Below are positions 1-6,009 of a stretch of 9,063 bases of DNA, in pieces. Within the stretch, counting starts at the first letter, position 1; every line of letters starts with the position of its first letter. The DNA lies in the NCBI GenBank assembly GCA_007128085.1, contig SKYC01000012.1, positions 1 through 9,063 of the forward strand, in the 5' to 3' direction. The translations under genes and the position numbers were made by a program. The stretch comes from Saprospiraceae bacterium. GTDB lineage: Bacteria > Bacteroidota > Bacteroidia > Chitinophagales > Saprospiraceae. Under the pieces are notes generated by a model that saw only the letters and a program-made list of their open reading frames with translations, was not told the origin of the DNA and made no database searches.

Positions 1-1388
1 ATAACCTCGCTTTCTTTCTTGGAAAGTACGAGCGGATCAGCGGTTCTCGATTTTACTTGAACCACCGGCCCCTCTTCGATAAAAAATCCGGACATATCCA
101 CTACGTCATTCAAAGATCCTCCACCGTTGTTTCTCAGGTCGAGAATTATTCCGTCCACATTTTCTCCATTGAGTTTTTGCAATTCTTCTCTTACATCGTC
201 TTTGCTGTTTCGGCCATCTCCTCCTCCACCGATGTTGAAATAAAAACTGGGCAGATTGATATACCCCACTTTGGCTCCAAGGTCTTCTCTCTCCAGGATT
301 ACAGAACGCGCAAACCCCTCTTCAAATACAACCACATCTCTTGTGATCACAATTTCTTCCTCTTTATTATCAATTTTCCTGACCGTCAATGTCACTTTTG
401 TACCCTTGGGACCTCTGATGATCGAAACCACATCGTCCAGACTCCAACCCGTTATATCTACCGGATCCTCGCCCTCCTGAGCCACCTTTAAAATGAGGTC
501 GTTTGGATCCAGATCTCCCTGCTTCCAGGCGGGACCTCCGGGAACCACTTCTACTATCTTAACGTAATCGCCTTCGGTAGTTAGTCGAGCGCCAATTCCC
601 TCGAGCTGGTTGGACATGCGCATATCAAAATCCTGTTTGTCCTTGGGTTTAAAATACCCCGTATGCGGATCGTGCAAATTGGCAATGGTATTGAGGTAAT
701 TGTTGAAGCGATCTTCGTGAGAAGTCTTGCTCACGCGATCAAACCAATTATCGATTCTTTCTCGTACATTTTCCCTCGCCTCTTCAATCAATTCATCCAT
801 ATCGACCTCTTTTTCCTGCCTTTCCGCTCGATTGACTTTTTTCACTACATCGTCGAGTATCTGAAAGTGTAAGAAGTTTTCCCAGCGCTCTCTCAATTCG
901 TTTTCATCGGATGCAAAGTCCATCTTATCGGCATCCAATTCGTAATATCCTTGTCGATCAAAATCAAAACTTTTTTCAATGGTCTCCTCGAATATACCCC
1001 GGGCTCTCTCCACCGCAGAATTCATTCGCTCGTGGGAAAGCTCAAAAAAGCCAAAAGTCGTACCCCGGATTTCCTGGTGAATAATATTGCGATAGGCGGA
1101 CAGTTCCTGTATGTCCTCCTCTATAAAATACCGTTTATTGCCGTCCAGCCTGCTGATGTACTCATCAAAAACGATTTGGGAGAACTCTTCATTCAGTTCC
1201 TGAGGCTCAAAGTGCAGCCGATCCAAATGGGTCATAATATACTGTAGCAGCATATCTTCCTTGGGAGAATTGGAGTTCAATCCTGAAAAGACCTGACTGG
1301 AGAAAAAGACCAGTGAAAGGGCTACTGCAGCAACGGAGAGGGTGATATTTCGGAAGTTCATATAAATCATTTTGTTCTTTAACGTCAT
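1..1388 (-). CDS. prc: Carboxy-terminal processing (tail-specific) protease, S41 family, 3' end outside window
   Basis: Periplasmic serine protease that degrades or trims proteins from their C terminus. This reading frame is open from 1388 to the left edge (462 codons). Seen in it: a hydrophobic signal segment at about residues 15-35; a long helical N-terminal domain; the family motif LHDPHTGYFKPKD at about 238-250; EGIGARL at 263-269, which opens a PDZ domain of roughly 75-80 residues; and the S41 core strand with GIILDLRNNGGG at about 413-424. The catalytic Ser and Lys lie beyond this point in the family, so they are not visible. Order of motifs and spacing match Bacteroidota Prc/Tsp proteins of about 700 residues. 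In-frame ATGs exist at 1397, 1388, 1370 and 1361; all keep the signal peptide, and no ribosome-binding site decides between them. It is separated from the upstream receptor gene by a hairpin and has its own candidate -10, so it is probably transcribed independently. Confidence 0.93.
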   Translation of the reverse strand, partial: MTLKNKMIYMNFRNITLSVAAVALSLVFFSSQVFSGLNSNSPKEDMLLQYIMTHLDRLHFEPQELNEEFSQIVFDEYISRLDGNKRYFIEEDIQELSAYRNIIHQEIRGTTFGFFELSHERMNSAVERARGIFEETIEKSFDFDRQGYYELDADKMDFASDENELRERWENFLHFQILDDVVKKVNRAERQEKEVDMDELIEEARENVRERIDNWFDRVSKTSHEDRFNNYLNTIANLHDPHTGYFKPKDKQDFDMRMSNQLEGIGARLTTEGDYVKIVEVVPGGPAWKQGDLDPNDLILKVAQEGEDPVDITGWSLDDVVSIIRGPKGTKVTLTVRKIDNKEEEIVITRDVVVFEEGFARSVILEREDLGAKVGYINLPSFYFNIGGGGDGRNSKDDVREELQKLNGENVDGIILDLRNNGGGSLNDVVDMSGFFIEEGPVVQVKSRTADPLVLSKKESEV

Positions 1389-1422
1389 TGGACACATACA
1401 GGTTCATTATTTAGCAGTCTGA

Positions 1423-1430
1423 CAAAGTTA
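1423..1430 (-). promoter_or_regulatory. Candidate -10 element (TAACTTTG) of the protease gene
   Basis: On the minus strand the octamer TAACTTTG fits the Bacteroidota -10 consensus TAnnTTTG exactly. It lies 35-60 bases ahead of the possible start codons, which would leave a short leader. I see no good TTTG-type -33 element at the usual distance, so this rests on the -10 alone. Confidence 0.4.
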
Positions 1431-1657
1431 AAAGAATTCTAATACCCGGCCTTTAATAATTGCGATCAATTTAAAAGGGAAGGATTCGGAAGGTAAAAAA
1501 GTGGCTTTTTCATAAATTTCAACCTACAATTTGCCCCGAATTAAAACTCTTTCAAAAGAATTTCGGATCTAAACTCCATCCATTCAGTGAGTTTTCTCCA
1601 ACAACTTATTAACGGTCACCCTTCTGAGTTTAGTGTAAAAATACACACACCAATAAG

Positions 1658-1689
1658 TAGACCGAAACCCGGTATTGAGTTTCGGTCTA
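1658..1689 (-). terminator. Strong hairpin downstream of the receptor gene, probable terminator
   Basis: A perfect 11-bp inverted repeat (TAGACCGAAAC at 1658-1668, GTTTCGGTCTA at 1679-1689) with a 10-base loop starts about 65 bases past the receptor stop codon. Two further outer pairs (one G-T) can extend it. There is no clear run of T after the stem on either strand, so it may act as a weak terminator or a 3'-end stabiliser instead of a classical intrinsic terminator. Position between two same-direction genes supports the role. Confidence 0.45.
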
Positions 1690-1753
1690 TTCATACGAAC
1701 CAAGTATAGCCCATAAAATATGTCTACTTGACATAAAAAAACAATCACTCCAA

Positions 1754-4183
1754 TTACCTGAAAGTAAAGCTCAGTCCAAGGAGGTAATTCCTGCCCGCTT
1801 GTGGGTAATACCCCTGATCGATCGTTCTTTGGCCGTCGAAATAATAGGAGTAACTCCAGCCATTGGTCTCGTACAGTTGGTCTGTTATGTTTCGCACGGC
1901 AAAATTAAGGCTCAGGCCTGGCCATTTTTCTTTATTCAAAATGAAGCTCAGGTTGAGGTCCGTATAGTAAAACGGGTCAATCGAATTGTTTTTATTTCCG
2001 GTATTGTCCAGGTATTGCCTCGACAAGTACTGACTGAAAAGATCGACTTCCAGTCTACCGCTCTCGCCTTCTGAGTCCCAGCTCACCGGCGTCCAACTCA
2101 GCCCGGCACCGATTATCTTTTGGGGAGAAAGGGCCATGGGGGTAGATTCGTAGACCTCTTTTTGCTGACCGATAAAATTAAAGTCTTGATCGTATTCATC
2201 CACAAACAATTCGTAATCCCGGATTTTGTTTTCGGAAAGCGTCAGGTTGGCAAAAAGCCGTAAATTGGGAAAAAGTGAATACGAGCCTACCAGTTCAACT
2301 CCCATTCTGTAGCTATCCTCCACATTTTCTCTGACAATAGATCCGACATCATTGATTTGACCCGTCGGCACCAATTGGTCTTTGTAGCCCATGTAGTAAA
2401 CATTTCCCTGAAAATGATAGTGAGGCCCTGAACTGCGGTAACCGGCCTCCAGGTTGTACATGCGCTCTGAGCGGGGCCGACTGTCCGGACTGGATTCAGT
2501 GTAATCCCTTCTGTTTGGCTCCCTGTTTGAAATGGCGAGTGAAGCGTAAACATTGCTTTGGTCACTCATCAACCAGGTCACCCCCCCTTTGGGGTTAAAA
2601 AAGGTCAGATTCTGCTCCTGATCCACATTTTCCAGCAGTCGGTCAAACCCCAGGAATCGGTAGTCCACACTTCTGAATTGAAGATCCAGCCAGGTCAGCA
2701 AATCGCCCATTTGATGTTCAACTTTGGTAAAAATATTGAAATCGTACTTGTCCGCATCGTTTTCATAATAGCGGTAATCTGTCTCAATTTGAGGAGCCAT
2801 TCTGGCCCAGATCACCTCTCCAAAATGATCGCCGATGTAGTGATTCCAACCAGTCCCCAAAGTAAATGTAGTATGAGGGGTAAACCGATACTGAGTGTTC
2901 GCGATCAAACCGTAGAAGTCGTTGTCCAACCATCTCCGTCTGATCAAGTCGGTGCGGGAAATTTCCTCATCCCCTATGACCACGGGGTCGAGACCATAAC
3001 TGGAGTATCTGTCATTGCTTCTGTACTGCTCGAAGAACCCTTTGCCCCGCGTGTAGTGAAGAGTCAGTCCGCTTTCCCAGCGATCGCTGTGGGTGTAATT
3101 GTAGAAAAACTGCAAGTGGGTCTGCATGTAGTCGTCCACTTCATTGGGGTGTGGCTTATCGGGTCGATTCATCCCGGCTGAGTTAAATGTCCTCAGGTCG
3201 GGATCGTCCAAAAATTCAGCCGGCACACCGTTCCAGGCCTGATAAGTCACCTCTTCACCGTGAATGAGATTGAATCTTATGGAGCTGCGCTCCCCCACCC
3301 TGCCAAGGCCTACAAAAAACGAGGTCAGATCGGCGGTGGCTCTGTCTATATAACCATCTGACTTAATTCTACTAACTCTTCCCTCGGCGTAGTATCCACC
3401 CTCAGAAAGGCCACTGTTGAAGTTGACAGAAGCTCTTCGGGTATTGAATGACCCGCCTGAGAAATCAGTTCTTATAAAAAAGTCGGGGTCTACACGGTTT
3501 GTATTAATATTGACAATTCCACCAAAGGAGTTGCCCCCCATAGCAGAGGTTCCCACGCCCCTTTGCACCTGGATATTGTCCACAGAGCTCAGCAAATCCG
3601 GCATGTTCACCCAAAAAACGCCCTGGGACTCCGAGTCATTGATCGGGATGCCATTCATCTGGACGTTGATCCGGGTGGGATCCACTCCCCTGATTCGAAT
3701 TCCCGTATATCCAATACCCGTTCCGGCATCCGAGGTGGTCGTCACGGAAGGGAGTTGTTTTAATAGAAAGGGAACATCCTGGCCGTAATTTCTCTTTTGA
3801 ATTTCTTCGGCCTCAATGTTGGTAAAACTCAATGGCCCTGCATCCGACACACGGGAGGACAAAACCTGTATTTCCTCTAATCCAACCCGGGCTTTTATCA
3901 CCAGGGAGTAAGTCAGGTCGCTGTCAAGATGAATTTCAGCATTCCCGGTAGAAATCCCATAGCTGGCTACCAGCTTGTAGGACCCCTCCGGCACATTTGA
4001 AAAAACGGTCCATCCGTCTTTATCGCTCTGTTTGACCCGGTCTTGTTCTACCAAAAGAACAGTTGCGCCAGGCAGAGGGTTTAAATCGCTGTCGACCACT
4101 TTTATTTCAAGTTGGTACTGACAGAAAAGCAATGGGGTAAACACAAATAGAAAGGAAAAAATAGTTAAAACAGACTTGTTCAT
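1754..4183 (-). CDS. TonB-dependent outer-membrane receptor under TPP riboswitch control, probable thiamine/precursor importer
   Basis: Outer-membrane, energy-coupled uptake receptor of 809 residues. Residues 1-21 are a signal peptide. About 23-100 form a carboxypeptidase-regulatory-like beta-sandwich (PLPGATV, then PEGSYKLVASY). LEEIQVLS at 102-109 resembles the TonB-box/linker motif seen in Bacteroidota receptors. About 115-228 is the plug, with IRIRGVDPTRINVQMNGIPI and SQGVFWVNMPDL followed by NIQVQRGVGTSAMGGNSFGG. The remainder is the beta-barrel, with many alternating aromatic strands and the C-terminal strand YLLGLSFTFR. Length and order are normal for the family. The protein alone would not reveal its substrate, but the leader carries a TPP riboswitch. 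Riboswitch-controlled receptors of this kind (OMR1, OMthi in Bacteroides) are known to serve thiamine uptake. The usual partners (pnuT transporter, thiamine pyrophosphokinase) are not next to it in this window; the next gene downstream is a protease. Confidence 0.92.
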   Translation of the reverse strand: MNKSVLTIFSFLFVFTPLLFCQYQLEIKVVDSDLNPLPGATVLLVEQDRVKQSDKDGWTVFSNVPEGSYKLVASYGISTGNAEIHLDSDLTYSLVIKARVGLEEIQVLSSRVSDAGPLSFTNIEAEEIQKRNYGQDVPFLLKQLPSVTTTSDAGTGIGYTGIRIRGVDPTRINVQMNGIPINDSESQGVFWVNMPDLLSSVDNIQVQRGVGTSAMGGNSFGGIVNINTNRVDPDFFIRTDFSGGSFNTRRASVNFNSGLSEGGYYAEGRVSRIKSDGYIDRATADLTSFFVGLGRVGERSSIRFNLIHGEEVTYQAWNGVPAEFLDDPDLRTFNSAGMNRPDKPHPNEVDDYMQTHLQFFYNYTHSDRWESGLTLHYTRGKGFFEQYRSNDRYSSYGLDPVVIGDEEISRTDLIRRRWLDNDFYGLIANTQYRFTPHTTFTLGTGWNHYIGDHFGEVIWARMAPQIETDYRYYENDADKYDFNIFTKVEHQMGDLLTWLDLQFRSVDYRFLGFDRLLENVDQEQNLTFFNPKGGVTWLMSDQSNVYASLAISNREPNRRDYTESSPDSRPRSERMYNLEAGYRSSGPHYHFQGNVYYMGYKDQLVPTGQINDVGSIVRENVEDSYRMGVELVGSYSLFPNLRLFANLTLSENKIRDYELFVDEYDQDFNFIGQQKEVYESTPMALSPQKIIGAGLSWTPVSWDSEGESGRLEVDLFSQYLSRQYLDNTGNKNNSIDPFYYTDLNLSFILNKEKWPGLSLNFAVRNITDQLYETNGWSYSYYFDGQRTIDQGYYPQAGRNYLLGLSFTFR

Positions 4184-4237
4184 TCTCAGTAAATTTTTCC
4201 ATTTGAGTGAACAGGGTCCGTTAAAAACAGACTGGTA

Positions 4238-4317
4238 AAGTGACTTCCCTCCCCGGAATTACCCGGCCAGGTTCTATGGGTTTTATCTCAGCCCCCCAAA
4301 AGGGGCACCCCGCACTC
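4238..4317 (-). promoter_or_regulatory. TPP riboswitch (THI-box) aptamer
   Basis: Reading the minus strand, the conserved THI-box parts occur in order: GGGGTGC; a P3 stem CCCC-TTTT-GGGG; the pyrimidine-sensing segment GCTGAGA; ACCC, which pairs back with GGGT (P2); GAACCTG; a P5 stem CCGG-GTAATT-CCGG matching the CTGGATAATGCCAG-type arm; and the closing GGGAAGT. P1 forms between 4313-4317 (GAGTG) and 4238-4242 (CACTT, one G-T pair). The aptamer sits in the receptor leader, ending about 55 bases before the ATG. In the known class, TPP binding turns expression off. No intrinsic terminator follows, so control may act on translation or by an unrecognised terminator. Confidence 0.92.
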
Positions 4318-4377
4318 ATATAATGGCAGTTAAATAATAAATGGCCGCAGTACATTCTACAGCCTTCAATCTTTTCA

Positions 4378-4385
4378 CAAAGGTA
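4378..4385 (-). promoter_or_regulatory. Candidate -10 element (TACCTTTG) of the riboswitch-receptor transcript
   Basis: TACCTTTG on the minus strand matches TAnnTTTG exactly. It lies about 60 bases upstream of the TPP aptamer, so the transcript would start near 4371 with a leader of roughly 190 bases containing the whole aptamer. The flank is very AT-rich. I see no clear -33 TTTG. Confidence 0.5.
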
Positions 4386-4707
4386 TGTAAATAAAATATA
4401 TTTAAAAGAACCCATATGGATCAAAAATGACCCGCAACCACCTACACCCCATTTTCTGAGGACAAGGGCGTGTAAGAAAAATAATTTTTTACAGATTGGG
4501 AGGGTTGACTAATCGGAAGTGCTTACTTGTTGAGGCTTATCGCAGATGCTCAAAAGGGTTTTGTAGTGAAAGGCTTGTGGCTGCAGCATGGAGGTTGACC
4601 AATGGATGCGGCTGGAGTTCGTCTGCGTAACGGGGAGTGTTATCGCGAAAATTAAGCGCATTCTTCTCTGTTTTGGGAAATAGAAAATTTTTCCATATTT
4701 TTATTAA
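4386..4707. other. Gene-free stretch upstream of the Rpn remnant
   Basis: No gene is supported. A short AT-rich hairpin (GTAAGAAA/TTTTTTAC type, one G-T pair) occupies 4472-4492. The part from about 4530 to 4690 is less AT-rich and contains open but unconvincing frames on both strands. It could be a dispersed non-coding repeat or the degraded surroundings of a mobile remnant, but this cannot be decided from one copy. Confidence 0.4.
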
Positions 4708-5083
4708 ATGAGCCATTCGGTCAACAACCCACACGATAAATTTGTCAGGTAGACTTTCTCCGACCCGGAAAGGGCTATAGCCTTTGTGTAAGAGTTTCTA
4801 CCCGAGAAACTGGTGGACCGCAGAAGGTTCAGAAGATGTTTTAACTGAAACGATTAAATCAATACCACCCCCAATAAAAGAAAATATCATGACTCTATAC
4901 GATTTATTGATTAAAAAAGGTGAAATAAAAGGAAAAGCTCAAATGATCCTCGCCCTTTACGACGATAATATTGGTATTTCTCAAATTGCAAGGTATGTTA
5001 AAATTACCGAGGAAGAGGTGCTGAAAATCCTGAGTTTATCCGCCTTCTCGATAACATCATTATTCGGCTTCTCTACTTACTGA
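4708..5083 (+). pseudogene. Decayed Rpn-family recombination-promoting nuclease / PD-(D/E)XK transposase
   Basis: The ATG at 4708 opens a frame reading NNPHDKFVR, stop, TFSDPERAIAFV, stop, EFLPEKLVD. This matches the N-terminal signature of the Rpn/Transposase_31 family (NPHDKFF..LFSDPE.A..FL..yLPeel). The stops are TAG at 4750-4752 (likely from CAG) and TAA at 4789-4791 (likely from AAA). After about 4825 the homologous sequence continues in the next frame as LTETIKSIPPPIKENIMTLYDLLIKKGEIKGKAQMI and a helix-turn-helix-like tail with ISQIARYVKITEEEVLKIL, typical of the family C terminus. Roughly 200 central residues, including the nuclease active site, are missing from a protein that is normally near 300 residues. 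The last 15 residues of the frame, past KIL, look foreign. It is therefore a dead relic. Family assignment comes from recalled motifs, not a search. Confidence 0.8.
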
Positions 5084-5281
5084 AACCAAATGCTCACTCC
5101 AATTACCAAACCTATTGTTGCTATTAACCACTTGGGCTTATTCATTAATCGTTTTATAATAATTTAAACATGCATTTTGCTTGATGCTGTGCCATTGTTA
5201 AATTCAATTGGGTGTGCACCCCTTTGAAACCGCCATAAATATAGGGATTTTTTCGGATTGGGGCTCTACTCTACTTACTGA
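5071..5281. repeat. 13-bp direct repeat CTCTACTTACTGA (5071-5083 and 5269-5281)
   Basis: The identical 13-mer CTCTACTTACTGA occurs twice, 198 bases apart, in the same orientation; both copies follow a similar TTCGG-containing flank. The first copy supplies the stop codon of the Rpn remnant. It may mark the edges of a small inserted or duplicated segment, or be part of a dispersed repeat family. No inverted ends or transposase were found between the copies. Confidence 0.45.
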
Positions 5282-5539
5282 TTTTAACCCTGCATTACTG
5301 ACCATTAATCTGAGCAATTATTCCTTGAGACTAAAGACTTTAAAGAGATGGGAAAGTAGCTGTAGCCGATGGCCTCATCCAGTTGGCAAAATGCGGTGGG
5401 CCATATATTCTCCATGTTCACCTGGATGGGATATCATTTTTATCCCGATTCAAAATCAAAGCACTCTTCTCTATCTGAATCGGAAGTGAGGCAAAACTCA
5501 TCTTCAGTTTTTTTCTTGAATTTAAGGTTAGGAGAATAA
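5084..5539. other. Gene-free stretch between the two pseudogenes
   Basis: No confident gene. The plus-strand frame at 5208-5489 (93 codons) has no recognisable signal, motif or family and reads like non-coding sequence. The minus strand has a 22-codon hydrophobic frame (5145-5077, MNKPKWLIATIGLVIGVSI...) and a stop-bounded stretch ending IEFNNGTASSKMHV at about 5168; neither is supported as a gene. The character of the segment suggests decayed or repeat-derived DNA. Confidence 0.4.
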
Positions 5540-5854
5540 TTACTTACTTAGCACATACTTCAATTCGTCAATGACCCTGAATTCATTCCAGGGTTCATGG
5601 CAGTAGGATTTTCTTCCACCTGTACTAAAAACTACTCTATAAAAGCCCTCTGAGGTTTCTTCAAGTCTGTGGGTCAGTTGCCTGTTATTATAATTCATGG
5701 CAAAAATATTGTGGCGTCCCCGCTTTTTATTACCACTGAATATATGTCATACGGTTTTAGGGGCATAGGCGGATTTTGAGGTATGTATCACCGGAGTATC
5801 CAGCTTGAATTCATGAAGGCCAATTACCATGGTATTAGCGACCTTATTTACCAT
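5540..5854 (-). pseudogene. Small gene of unknown family interrupted by one in-frame TGA
   Basis: A minus-strand frame of 105 codons runs from ATG 5854 to TAA 5542-5540 with a single in-frame TGA at 5749-5747 (codon 36). The first part reads MVNKVANTMVIGLHEFKLDT and on to APKTV. After the stop it continues HIFSGNKKRGRHNIFAMNYNNRQL and ends in a well-balanced segment with EETSEGFYRVVFSTGGRKSY, HEPWNEF and IDELKYVLSK. The mixed hydrophobic/charged pattern on both sides of the TGA suggests one former protein, but I recognise no family. The 3' part alone could start at ATG 5701 and give a 53-residue protein. Alternatives are two small overlapping-purpose ORFs, a sequencing error, or chance. The neighbouring Rpn relic supports local gene decay. 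Confidence 0.45.
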
Positions 5855-5968
5855 TATTGAGTATTTTTTACAAATGTTAAATATATGTTACAGTTAAGTC
5901 GTAATCTAAGAAATTAGATAAAAATCTATGATATTAGTATCAAACTAAAATTCTATTATAATGAATAC

Positions 5969-5996
5969 AAGTCTCCAAGTCTCCAAGTCTCAAGTC
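5969..5996 (+). repeat. Tandem octamer repeat AAGTCTCC at the start of the exported-protein gene
   Basis: Two perfect AAGTCTCC units (5969-5976, 5977-5984) are followed by AAGTCTC (5985-5991) and AAGTC (5992-5996). The array lies 5 bases after an ATG at 5961-5963 and just before the hydrophobic signal-peptide codons of the next gene. Because 8 is not a multiple of 3, a change of one unit shifts the reading frame from that ATG. The array is short, so slippage would be infrequent. Confidence 0.8.
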
Positions 5997-6009
5997 AATA
6001 AGGTGCGCC

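Larger units (their letters stand above)
1389..1753. other. Intergenic region between receptor and protease genes
   Basis: No coding frame is supported here on either strand. It holds the protease promoter candidate at its left end and a strong hairpin at 1658-1689 near the end of the receptor gene. A small GTGTA/TACAC hairpin lies at 1633-1646 and a short AAAAAG/CTTTTT inverted repeat at about 1496-1510. I see no tRNA or other structured RNA. Confidence 0.6.

Noticed and set aside
57..1247. Several plus-strand open frames of 69-144 codons
   Set aside because: They lie antisense to the protease gene, whose frame carries the conserved S41/PDZ motifs; they have no motifs of their own.
1799..3788. 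Plus-strand and alternative minus-strand frames inside the receptor gene
   Set aside because: Shadows of the 809-residue TonB-dependent receptor; the longest (207 codons) has no recognisable composition or signal.
4109..4202. Out-of-frame ATG at 4202 opening a 31-codon minus-strand frame (MEKFTENEQV...) overlapping the receptor start
   Set aside because: Could be an upstream ORF, but it shows no signal beyond an ATG and is the expected size for chance.
4221..4424. Minus-strand frame of 67 codons in the receptor leader
   Set aside because: It runs through the TPP aptamer and its conserved bases are explained by RNA structure, not protein coding.
4537..4734. Minus-strand 65-codon frame
   Set aside because: It overlaps the Rpn relic's start on the opposite strand and has no motif or initiation signal; at most part of a dispersed repeat.
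1745..5107. 14-base match TCACTCCAATTACC at 1745 and 5094
   Set aside because: One such match is near expectation by chance in a window of this size, and the two contexts are unrelated.
5077..5145. 22-codon minus-strand hydrophobic frame (MNKPKWLIATIGLVIGVSI...)
   Set aside because: It could encode a tiny membrane peptide, but there is no promoter or start context and it lies between direct repeats in decayed DNA.
5208..5489. Plus-strand 93-codon frame
   Set aside because: No signal peptide, motif or recognisable family; composition (many Trp, Pro, Ser, Cys) is typical of non-coding sequence.
5904..5919. Small inverted repeat ATCTAA-GAAA-TTAGAT upstream of the exported-protein gene
   Set aside because: Six AT-rich pairs in AT-rich DNA are expected by chance; no operator or terminator context supports it.
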